DNA of 6,510 nt, taken from NCBI GenBank assembly GCA_013329855.1, contig DUJI01000171.1, forward strand, positions 1-6,510. The letters run 5' to 3'. The notes beneath the pieces are model-generated. The model searched no databases, was not told where the DNA came from, and worked only from the letters and a program-made list of their open reading frames with translations. This DNA is from Thermoplasmata archaeon. Its GTDB lineage: Archaea; Thermoplasmatota; Thermoplasmata; RBG-16-68-12. How positions within the stretch are numbered: position 1 is the stretch's first letter; each line of letters starts with the position of its first letter. The translations under genes and the position numbers were made by a program. Below are positions 1 to 5,191 of the stretch, piece by piece.

Positions 1-13
1 GGGTCCGCGCGAG

Positions 14-20
14 CCTTAAT
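14..20 (+). promoter_or_regulatory. Weak TATA-like element before the metallopeptidase gene
   Basis: CCTTAAT is the only AT-rich stretch in the 47 nt before ATG 48 and is centred about 30 nt upstream of it. In archaea a TATA box sits about 26-27 nt before the transcription start, which would leave a leader of only a few nucleotides. No Shine-Dalgarno is visible before this ATG, which agrees. Weak match to consensus, so low confidence. Confidence 0.25.
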
Positions 21-47
21 GGGCCCGTCGCGCTACCCGTCTGCACC

Positions 48-1724
48 ATGATCGCCCCCGAGTCGCGAGCCGAGAAGGACGCCTTCGAATTGTGGACGCA
101 GCTGCGCCCCGACGACGCCTACGTCTCGGGCGTTACGGAGGCGGTGGGCAAGTTCTTCATCCCCACCGCCGCGAACGTGCGGCACATGCGGGCACGGATC
201 GCCAAGATTCGGGCGTCCACCAAGGACGTGACCATCCGCAAGTTCCTGGCCAGCTTCGACACGCAGCTCGCGCACCCGGAACCCTCGCACCTTCCCGAGA
301 TCATGGTGGCCTCGTTCTTCGGCTACATAATCAAGGAGGGCGTGGAGGCGGACCACATCGGCCCGCTCGCCGGCGCGGCGGCCAAGGCCCTCGATGCGGA
401 GCGCCGCCTCCTCGCGGGGAAGCGCTGGCGCACGGGGATGCGTGCCCTCGTCCAGCTCAGCGCGTCGGGCCTCGCAGACATCGTGGCCATTGTGGCGAAG
501 GAACTCCAGCTCTCGTCCGGGGGAAACGCGGCGCTCGAGTCCGTGGCCGCGCTCCGAGCCTCCCTTCAGCGGTACCGCCAGGCGTTCGACCTGCCGGGCT
601 TCCGACCCGAGGGGACTTTCGAGGAGACGTACGCCTTCTTCAAGGAACACGGCGCGGACCTCGGCCGGTCCCGAGTGTACGCGCGGGAGCTCCGGGACTT
701 CTGGGACTTCAAGGCGACGCCCGCCCAGGTGGAGTCCGCGGGCCTCCGGATGATGCGACGCGAGCTGCCCCACTTTCGCACCCTGACGGTCGCCTTGGCC
801 GGGGAGCTGCACTGCGATCCGACCGCGGAAGGCGTCGCGAAGGCGCTCAAGACGCGAGCCGGCCTGCGCCCGGATCAGATCCTCCCCTTCCTGAACGCCC
901 TCCGCGGTCCCTGTCAGAGGGTGGCGGACAAGCACGTCGTCGCAGTCAATCCGTCGTACACTACGCTGGTCATCGAGACGCCGCCGTACTTGGTGAACAC
1001 GACGCCCTCCGGCGCGGCGTACAGCATCGACAGCCTGACGGACCACTCCAAGGAGGTGTTCCTGGCCACCACGGACGAGCGGAGCGCGGCGCGGCCCCCT
1101 CCTGCGGAGCTTCTGAACCTCCTCGTCCACGAGGAGTACGGACACTGCGTCCACGGGTCCAACACGGCCCATGCGTTCGCGGGCCAGCCGCGGCTCCTCG
1201 ACACGGTCAACTCCACGTTCGGGTGCGTCTCCGAGGGGATCGCCTTCCAGCGCGAACTCGAGTTCGTCCCCGTGATGAACGGGATCGCGTCCGGCAGACT
1301 GGACGGTCCCGAGGAGCGGGCCTTCGCGGAAGCCCTGGAGCCGTGGGGCGGCGTGACCGTCGCGGCGCGCCACTACGAGTTCCTCGCGTACCTCTGGCGC
1401 ATCGTCCGCGCCCTGCGGGTCATCGGGGACGCCCGGATCAACTCGGGCAAACAGGACATCGTCGAGTTCGTGGACTGGGCCCACAAGGCGACAGGCCTGG
1501 AGATGGCGACGATCTACTACAACGTCTTCCCCGCCCACCAGGTGCTCGGCGCCGGGTACGCGTCCACGTACGCCATCATCGGCGAACGCATCCGGGCCAT
1601 CCAGGGGAAGGCCGCGAAGCGGCACATCCCGCTCCGGGACCTGAACGCCTTCGCCTGCTCCATCGGGTGGCCACCCAAGTCGCTCTACGAGGCACGGCTC
1701 GAGGCGTGGGTCCGGGAACACTGA
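48..1724 (+). CDS. DUF885-like zinc metallopeptidase (gluzincin-type)
   Basis: The 558-residue protein is probably a soluble zinc-dependent peptidase or carboxypeptidase; I see no signal peptide or membrane segment. What can be seen: a helical N-terminal two-thirds, then LLVHEEYGHCVHGS with H361, E362, H366 and H369, followed 35 residues after H361 by SEGIAFQREL with E396, the probable third zinc ligand. The C-terminus (residues about 490-556: PAHQ, then AGYASTYAIIGERIRAI, then PLRDLNAFACSIGWPPKSLYEARLEAW) follows the DUF885 C-terminal pattern of P-Q-Y-G-x-I-x-x-L-R and a closing PL-x-x-LEA-x-x-x-W. The length fits that family (about 550-600). The oddity is the metal motif: DUF885 proteins usually carry HExxPGHH and classical gluzincins HExxH, whereas this one has HEEYGH, one residue short of the first and one longer than the second. 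ATG 48 is the first start; an AT-rich stretch at 16-20 lies about 30 nt upstream, which suits near-leaderless transcription. M3- or M32-like peptidases are the alternative. Substrate unknown. Confidence 0.8.
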   Translation: MIAPESRAEKDAFELWTQLRPDDAYVSGVTEAVGKFFIPTAANVRHMRARIAKIRASTKDVTIRKFLASFDTQLAHPEPSHLPEIMVASFFGYIIKEGVEADHIGPLAGAAAKALDAERRLLAGKRWRTGMRALVQLSASGLADIVAIVAKELQLSSGGNAALESVAALRASLQRYRQAFDLPGFRPEGTFEETYAFFKEHGADLGRSRVYARELRDFWDFKATPAQVESAGLRMMRRELPHFRTLTVALAGELHCDPTAEGVAKALKTRAGLRPDQILPFLNALRGPCQRVADKHVVAVNPSYTTLVIETPPYLVNTTPSGAAYSIDSLTDHSKEVFLATTDERSAARPPPAELLNLLVHEEYGHCVHGSNTAHAFAGQPRLLDTVNSTFGCVSEGIAFQRELEFVPVMNGIASGRLDGPEERAFAEALEPWGGVTVAARHYEFLAYLWRIVRALRVIGDARINSGKQDIVEFVDWAHKATGLEMATIYYNVFPAHQVLGAGYASTYAIIGERIRAIQGKAAKRHIPLRDLNAFACSIGWPPKSLYEARLEAWVREH

Positions 1725-1730
1725 GCGGGC

Positions 1731-2363
1731 CTAGCCCTCGCCCTTCTCCTCCACGAGCGGCTCGCCGCGGAGGACCTTGGCGACGAGCTTGCCCCGCCGC
1801 GGTTGGCTGCCGCGGCCGAGGCCGCGGAAGTCGATGGTCCGGACCTTCGGCCCGCGCAGCCCGTTCGCGTACCCGTCCACCGCCTCGCGGTACTCCAGGG
1901 AGAGGATGTCCAGGACACTCGCCGGATGGGTGGATTCGAGGTAGGTCCGCAGCAATCCGGGGAGGCCATGGTCGCGCCACCACCGGTTCAGCTTCCCGAG
2001 GCGCTCCAGGGGTTCCGCCATGGAGGCCTCGTAGGCGATCACGGGATCCCGCGAAGCGAGCAGGCCGTAGAGGCCGGAGACCATGACCACTTCGACGCCG
2101 GGAACGCGCTGGTCCCAGGCCTCGTCGGGAATCGCTCGGTACATGTTGCCTCGGAATCGGCGGAAGGCGGGAAGGAGTTCCGCAGGATTGCCGAGGGCTT
2201 CCGGGGCAGTCCGGCGCACCTGATTGCGCAGGACCTCGAGCCGGCGACGCGCGTCGCGCGGTAGAGCGTCCTCTAGGACCGGCAGTGGCGGAGCGGACGG
2301 ACCGCCACCCTTGGCCTTTCGCGTGCTCTCAGGAATCAGGACGAGCGTCTGGATCGATTCCAC
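1731..2363 (-). CDS. YaaA-like protein (UPF0246/DUF328 family), short form
   Basis: The 210-residue protein resembles YaaA, a cytoplasmic protein that in E. coli limits free iron and DNA damage during peroxide stress and binds DNA. Family-like landmarks in order: N-terminal LVLIPESTRKAKGG (7-20, compare the family start with a hydrophobic strand then P-S/A-x-x-K), LPRDARRRLEVLR (34-46), RFRGNMYRAI (69-78, family Y-x-G-D-x-Y-x-G-L), VMVSGLYGLLASRDPVIAYE (93-112, the most diagnostic block), LNRWWRDHGL (125-134) and VLDILSLEYREAV (150-162, family NLAS-x-EY). It is about 45 residues shorter than E. coli YaaA, mostly at the C-terminus, where DFRGLGRGS and LVAKVLRGEP may match the shortened last strands. 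The start is GTG 2363; the frame stays open to a stop at 2406-2408 but holds no ATG, GTG or TTG there. It ends 6 nt from the convergent metallopeptidase gene. The role in peroxide stress is inferred from the family only. Confidence 0.65.
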   Translation of the reverse strand: MESIQTLVLIPESTRKAKGGGPSAPPLPVLEDALPRDARRRLEVLRNQVRRTAPEALGNPAELLPAFRRFRGNMYRAIPDEAWDQRVPGVEVVMVSGLYGLLASRDPVIAYEASMAEPLERLGKLNRWWRDHGLPGLLRTYLESTHPASVLDILSLEYREAVDGYANGLRGPKVRTIDFRGLGRGSQPRRGKLVAKVLRGEPLVEEKGEG

Positions 2364-2493
2364 GCGGCCGCCAATCAGCCGCAGGAGAAATGCCTTTCCT
2401 CTTTCTCAGGGGTTCCAGACGTGTAGCACGGTGAGATGTGAGCAGATTCGTAAACGGAAAGCTGGAAGAGGCCGGGACGAGGTCCATGAAGAC
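2364..2493. promoter_or_regulatory. Divergent spacer between the YaaA-like and VOC genes
   Basis: This 130-nt non-coding stretch must hold the promoters of both flanking genes. For the minus-strand gene, the AT-richer patch around 2385-2407 (GCATTTCT on the minus strand, centred about 27 nt before GTG 2363) is the best candidate. For the plus-strand VOC gene, TTCGTAAACGG (about 2446-2456) is the most AT-rich candidate, about 42 nt before ATG 2494, with a weak purine-rich GGACGAGG at about 2475-2482. Neither matches a consensus well. I saw no strong inverted repeat here. Confidence 0.35.
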
Positions 2494-2868
2494 ATGGTTG
2501 CTCCCTTTCCGTCTCTCGAATACCTGTACCTCGGTAGCGCCGCGTTTGAGCGGGACCTCGCCTACTCCCGGGACGTGCTGGGTGCGCCGCTCCTCTGGAA
2601 CCTCGAAGGGTTCGGAGCCCATGTTGCCGCGTTCCGTCTGGGCGATGGGGCGCTCCTGCTTCTGGCCGATCACAGGCCCGCGCCCAGCTGCATGCCTCTC
2701 TACTCGGTCCCGGACGTCAAGGAGACCGCGAAAGGGCTTCGGAAGAGGGGCTGGACGTCCGATGGCCGTCCGTTCGAGATTCCCAACGGCCTCTGCTACG
2801 TATTCGACGACCCAAGTGGGAACCGGCTCGGCGTCTTCCAGAACGATCGACCGCGACCCTTCGAGTAG
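2494..2868 (+). CDS. VOC superfamily (glyoxalase/bleomycin-resistance fold) protein
   Basis: The 124-residue protein has the size and the two-module beta-alpha-beta-beta-beta layout of single-domain VOC proteins. Module one (about 7-60) contains LEYLYLGSAAFERDLAYSRD, VLGAPLLW and an AAFRLGDGALLLLADH strand pair. Module two (about 67-116) contains MPLYSVPDVKETAKGLRKRG, the classic 'V-x-DV-x-x-x-x-x-x-L-x-x-x-G' helix, and ends with YVFDDPSGNRLGVFQ, the usual F-x-DP-x-GN signature. The family often binds a metal through His/Gln/Glu residues. The C-terminal Glu normally found after DP-x-GN (as in GN-x-x-E) is replaced (GNRLGVFQ), and the first strand offers E9 rather than His, so a canonical metal site is doubtful. 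The open frame extends upstream to 2224, but that part is Arg/Ser-rich, overlaps the divergent gene and lacks VOC features, so ATG 2494 was chosen. Substrate unknown; it may be a binding or resistance-type protein. Confidence 0.8.
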   Translation: MVAPFPSLEYLYLGSAAFERDLAYSRDVLGAPLLWNLEGFGAHVAAFRLGDGALLLLADHRPAPSCMPLYSVPDVKETAKGLRKRGWTSDGRPFEIPNGLCYVFDDPSGNRLGVFQNDRPRPFE

Positions 2869-2871
2869 GGA

Positions 2872-3204
2872 TCAACCCGTGCCTTGTTTGAGGCGTTTCA
2901 GGAGCACCAGCATCTCCTTGAGCGTTTGCGTGTCCTTGCGCTGCTGGGCGACGACGACGCCCTGGCCCCAGGCCTCCTCGGCCTCCCGCGTCCGCCCTGC
3001 GTCTCGCAGCGACTTGCCGAGCTCGCGGTAGGCGGCCGCGTAGTCCGGGAGGATACGGAGGGCCTTCTCGAACGCGTCGATCGCGTCCAGGTGTCGCTGG
3101 AGCTTCGCGTACTCCATGCCGAGGACGTAGTAGCCGACGGGGTCGTCCGGCTCCGCGCGAATCCCTTCCTTGAGGACCTTGATCCGATCTTCCGGGGAAG
3201 ACAT
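2872..3204 (-). CDS. Small tetratricopeptide-repeat (TPR) protein
   Basis: The 110-residue soluble helical protein has an N-terminal cap helix (about 5-18) followed by two TPR units. Unit one is about 21-54 (GYYVLGMEYAKLQRHLDAID then AFEKALRILPD) and unit two about 55-88 (YAAAYRELGKSLRDAGRTRE then AEEAWGQGV); both show the expected small/large residue pattern (G29, Y32, A41, F45, A48, P53 in unit one). A final basic helix (KDTQTLKEMLVLLKRLKQ, 90-107) closes the array. Compact TPR proteins ending in a 'D-x-Q-T-x-K-E-M' helix are, as I recall, a recurring type. TPRs mediate protein-protein contacts; the partner is not visible. ATG 3204 is the only sensible start, as the next Met is residue 30. 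The gene lies 72 nt downstream of the aminotransferase gene on the same strand and may share its transcript. Its stop is 3 nt from the convergent VOC stop. Confidence 0.87.
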   Translation of the reverse strand: MSSPEDRIKVLKEGIRAEPDDPVGYYVLGMEYAKLQRHLDAIDAFEKALRILPDYAAAYRELGKSLRDAGRTREAEEAWGQGVVVAQQRKDTQTLKEMLVLLKRLKQGTG

Positions 3205-3276
3205 GGCCGTGGATGCCCAACGGCGCGCGAGACCAAGAAGCCTCCCCTCGGCCCCGTAGCATGGGAGCCGTGCGGC

Positions 3277-4563
3277 TCAGCCTCGCTTCGCCGCGAGCTC
3301 GTGGAGAGCCCGCAGGAGGACGAGCGCGTCGGCCCGCGTGTTGTAGTGCACGAACGTGGCCCGCATGGCCGTCTCCATGCCGTACAGCCGCGGAACCCGG
3401 GAGAAGTAGTCCTCCCCGCCGACCGCAAGGCCGTAGGTGTCGTAGAGGACGCGGGAGAGTTCCGGGTCCTCGAATCCCGCCAGCTTGAATGTGAACGTGG
3501 GGTCGCGTCCGAGACCGTTCGGTATCGTCCTGGGGCCGAACAACGTCAGTCCGGGGACGTCGGGGAGGGCCGGTGTCGTCCCGTCGCCCTTCAGGATGAG
3601 ACGGTTCAACCCGAGTTCGTACCGTTCGATGGACTCCATGGCCATCCGGACGCGCGCTCTCCGCTGCGCGCCCGACTTCGCCGACGTCCGGGCGGTCCCA
3701 CCGAGGCTCGCGAGGTAGTCGATCGCACCCGAAACGGCCGCGAACATGGCTTGGTCCCGCGTGCCCCACTCCCACTTCTCGGGCCCGTGCTTCGGGGACG
3801 CGTCCACCTTGTAGGGCCACAGCTCCTCGACGAGGTCGGGCCGCAGGTAGAGGAAGCTACCGTGGCGGGAGAAGAGCTTGTACCCCGAGAAGACCAGGGC
3901 ATCGACCCCCAAGGCGCGCACGTCCGTGGGACCGTGGCACGCGTGGTGCACCGCATCCACGACGAGCAGCGCGCCGACCTCGTGCGCGATCCGCGCCAGT
4001 TCCGGGAGCGGCGAGCGCGTCCCCAGGAAGTTGGAGGCCGCGGCCACGGCCACCACCTTGGTCTTCCGGTCGACATGTGACGCGAGGTCGTCCACGTCCA
4101 GGAGGAAGGTCTCCGTGTCGAACTTGGCGTACCGCACCTCGTGGATCTTCCCGATCCTCGCCAGCTCCTCCCACGGGCTCACGTTGGCGAAGTGCTCGTA
4201 GGCGGTCAGGACGACGTTCTCGTCGCCCTTGAAGGTCCGACCGAGCGCGTAGCTCAGGGAGAAGAGGAGGCTCGTGGCCGATTCGCCGGAGAGGATGGCG
4301 TGGGGTCCGTCCGCGTTCAGGAAGTCGGAGACCGCCTCTCGCCCGGCGAGGATGGTGGCTTCTGCGCCCTTGGACTCCGGGAAGACGTTGCCCGTGTTCG
4401 CGCTCCAGTCGATTCGCGCGCGGGCTTCCCGCTCCGCAGCGGCTCGACAGACCAGGGTCCCCGCCCCGTTGTCGAGGAAGGCGCGGTGGCGGCCTGTCGC
4501 GTCGCGTGCGGCCGCCGGGAACTGCCTCCGGATGCGCGCCAACATGGGGGCGTCGATGGCCAT
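3277..4563 (-). CDS. Class V PLP aminotransferase, cysteine-desulfurase-like (VC1184 type), without catalytic Cys
   Basis: This 428-residue cytosolic enzyme has the class V (NifS/SufS-related) PLP fold. In order: QFPAAARD and AFLDNGAGT (14-36, family 'Y/F-L-D-N-A-G'), SGESATSLLFSL (92-103, PLP phosphate region), AYEHFANVSPW (121-131, with H124 expected to stack on the PLP ring), ASNFLGT (176-182), VVDAVHHACHG (201-211, with D203 pairing to the PLP pyridine nitrogen), FSGYKLFSRHGSFLYLR (225-241, with K229 the Schiff-base lysine) and AMRATFVHYNTRADALVLL (399-417). The AV-H-HA-x-HG-x-xDV block, YK-x-F and C-terminal R-x-x-x-x-HYNT match the 'cysteine desulfurase family, VC1184' group I know as TIGR01976. 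The only cysteines are C39 and C209; none lies in the C-terminal loop where SufS/IscS carry the active-site Cys, so desulfurase activity is unlikely and the true reaction is unknown. The start is ATG 4563; M7 (4545) is an alternative. It is divergent from the 4622 gene. Confidence 0.9.
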   Translation of the reverse strand: MAIDAPMLARIRRQFPAAARDATGRHRAFLDNGAGTLVCRAAAEREARARIDWSANTGNVFPESKGAEATILAGREAVSDFLNADGPHAILSGESATSLLFSLSYALGRTFKGDENVVLTAYEHFANVSPWEELARIGKIHEVRYAKFDTETFLLDVDDLASHVDRKTKVVAVAAASNFLGTRSPLPELARIAHEVGALLVVDAVHHACHGPTDVRALGVDALVFSGYKLFSRHGSFLYLRPDLVEELWPYKVDASPKHGPEKWEWGTRDQAMFAAVSGAIDYLASLGGTARTSAKSGAQRRARVRMAMESIERYELGLNRLILKGDGTTPALPDVPGLTLFGPRTIPNGLGRDPTFTFKLAGFEDPELSRVLYDTYGLAVGGEDYFSRVPRLYGMETAMRATFVHYNTRADALVLLRALHELAAKRG

Positions 4564-4621
4564 CAGGCGCGGTATCTCGCGAGGGTTGATAAGGCCTCAG
4601 GGGGCCTCTGGGTAGGCTGAT
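4564..4621. promoter_or_regulatory. Compact divergent promoter region
   Basis: Only 58 nt separate two divergent start codons (ATG 4563 on minus, ATG 4622 on plus). The sole AT-rich element is TTGATAAGG at 4586-4594, which reads CCTTATCAA on the other strand. Its centre is about 27 nt from the minus-strand ATG and about 32 nt from the plus-strand ATG, so it is well placed as a TATA box for near-leaderless transcripts in either direction. Nearby are an 8-bp palindrome CTCGCGAG (4576-4583), the inverted pair AGGCC/GGCCT (4592-4596 and 4603-4607) and a GGCCTC direct repeat (4593-4598, 4603-4608). These may be GC-rich coincidence. Confidence 0.55.
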
Positions 4622-5008
4622 ATGGGAGCGAGCGTTGCCGCGAGCATGCCCCGCGACGTCCGGAAGGCGTTCACGGAGCGCGTGAAGGAGATCGACCCCC
4701 TCTTCAAGGCCGGGAACCTGGACCGCTTCTGGCCCGCCCTGCGCGAGCTGGTCGCCATGGCGCCCGGGCGGCGGGACCTGTCGCTCAAGAAATCGCATTA
4801 CCTCGCGAGTCTCGCGGCGCGGTCTCTGGTCCGCGATGACCCTCAGAACGCCCTCGCGTTCCTCGACCTGGCGGACCGCGCGATCAAGAGCGAACACTTG
4901 ACCCCATTCCTGCGGCGGGAGCGAGAGGACTTCCGGGCCCAGGCAAGTTTGGCCCTCCGAATCGGCGAGCTCCTCGCCCGCACCGACCCGTCCGAGCCTG
5001 GATCCTAG
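4622..5008 (+). CDS. Unrecognised small helical protein
   Basis: I do not recognise this 128-residue protein. It looks entirely helical, soluble and charged, with no signal peptide, membrane segment or metal motif. Helices are suggested at about 11-29 (RDVRKAFTERVKEIDPLFKA), 33-46 (LDRFWPALRELVAM), 53-71, 75-89 (QNALAFLDLADRAI) and 95-119. The 'DDPQNALAFLDLADRAI' segment (72-88) resembles a TPR second helix, so a degenerate TPR-like bundle is possible. ATG 4622 was chosen because it lies about 32 nt after the TATA-like box, leaving a very short leader. An in-frame ATG at 4646 (giving MPRDVRKAF) is a credible alternative, since the first eight residues (MGASVAAS) look unstructured. It stops with TAG and is followed by a 183-nt spacer, so it is probably transcribed separately from the ATPase gene. 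The protein-like composition and a well-placed promoter support a real gene; function unknown. Confidence 0.72.
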   Translation: MGASVAASMPRDVRKAFTERVKEIDPLFKAGNLDRFWPALRELVAMAPGRRDLSLKKSHYLASLAARSLVRDDPQNALAFLDLADRAIKSEHLTPFLRREREDFRAQASLALRIGELLARTDPSEPGS

Positions 5009-5023
5009 CCCCCGTCGCACCAC

Positions 5024-5041
5024 CCGTCCGAGTTCGGACGG
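5024..5041. repeat. Perfect 8-bp inverted repeat (8-2-8)
   Basis: CCGTCCGA at 5024-5031 and TCGGACGG at 5034-5041 are exact reverse complements separated by GT. The element starts 15 nt after the stop of the preceding gene. A partly overlapping alternative hairpin pairs TTCGG (5033-5037) with CCGAA (5042-5046) and is followed by TTTG, so a weak terminator is possible; a protein-binding operator is the other reading. CCGTCCGAG also occurs at 4988-4996 inside the end of the upstream gene. Confidence 0.55.
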
Positions 5042-5072
5042 CCGAATTTGTCCGATAGCGTCCTGAGCCGTC

Positions 5073-5084
5073 CCAGACGTCTGG
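5073..5084. repeat. Perfect 12-bp palindrome
   Basis: CCAGACGTCTGG is a perfect palindrome with no spacer, ending 18 nt before the TATA-like element at 5103-5111. The position, just upstream of a core archaeal promoter, is where a dimeric activator or repressor could bind. Nothing else marks it as functional. Confidence 0.4.
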
Positions 5085-5102
5085 CACCGGCCGACGCCAA
5101 TG

Positions 5103-5111
5103 TTGATAAGG
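5103..5111 (+). promoter_or_regulatory. TATA-like element for the P-type ATPase gene
   Basis: TTGATAAGG stands out in GC-rich surroundings and is identical to the element at 4586-4594, including the preceding G (10 identical bases). If it is a TATA box, transcription would start near 5133, giving a leader of about 60 nt before ATG 5192. No other AT-rich element lies closer to the start codon. Confidence 0.5.
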
Positions 5112-5137
5112 GACCTGGCTGTGGCCCGGACGTAACC

Positions 5138-5154
5138 CCGGATGACGCATCCGG
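5138..5154. promoter_or_regulatory. Perfect 7-3-7 inverted repeat at the predicted transcript start (operator or hairpin candidate)
   Basis: CCGGATG (5138-5144) and CATCCGG (5148-5154) are exact reverse complements around ACG. Outside them CGTA (5131-5134) and TACG (5155-5158) can also pair, leaving a 3-nt bulge (ACC) on the left. With a start site near 5133 the element covers about the first 20 transcribed bases, a typical repressor position, and in RNA it could form a 5' hairpin. It ends 19 nt before the Shine-Dalgarno. Confidence 0.5.
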
Positions 5155-5173
5155 TACGTCTGCAGGCCTGACC

Positions 5174-5180
5174 GGGAGGA
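5174..5180 (+). promoter_or_regulatory. Shine-Dalgarno site of the P-type ATPase gene
   Basis: GGGAGGA lies 11 nt before ATG 5192 and is the clearest ribosome-binding site in the window. It supports ATG 5192 over an in-frame TTG at 5048, and over GTG 5188, which is out of frame with the ATPase motifs. Confidence 0.65.
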
Positions 5181-5191
5181 ACGATTCGTGG

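Noticed and set aside
33..1721. A 562-codon open frame antisense to the metallopeptidase gene
   Set aside because: High GC leaves antisense frames open. Its product is rich in Arg, Gly, Val and Asp with no domain, while the sense frame shows clear family motifs.
92..2086. A 664-codon plus-strand frame crossing two genes
   Set aside because: The product is Pro/Arg/Gly-rich low complexity and overlaps the metallopeptidase and YaaA-like genes, both better supported.
2224..2493. An N-terminal extension of the VOC gene
   Set aside because: The extra 90 residues are Arg/Ser-rich, overlap the YaaA-like gene and lack any VOC feature. ATG 2494 gives a normal-size VOC protein.
3205..3276. A tRNA-sized gap between the TPR and aminotransferase genes
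   Set aside because: No T-loop TTCGA-type sequence and no acceptor stem on either strand; it is a plain 72-nt intergenic spacer with no clear promoter.
2717..3820. A 367-codon minus-strand frame spanning the TPR and aminotransferase genes
   Set aside because: Low-complexity Arg/Gly/Pro composition; both overlapped genes have recognisable domains.
5006..5191. Read-through of TAG 5006 to fuse the 4622 gene in frame with the ATPase, or a TTG 5048 start extending the ATPase by 48 residues
   Set aside because: The frame is indeed open from 5009 to the ATPase, but the spacer holds palindromes, a TATA-like box and a Shine-Dalgarno before ATG 5192, and the translated spacer looks non-protein-like. 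TAG also ends two other genes here, so suppression is unlikely.
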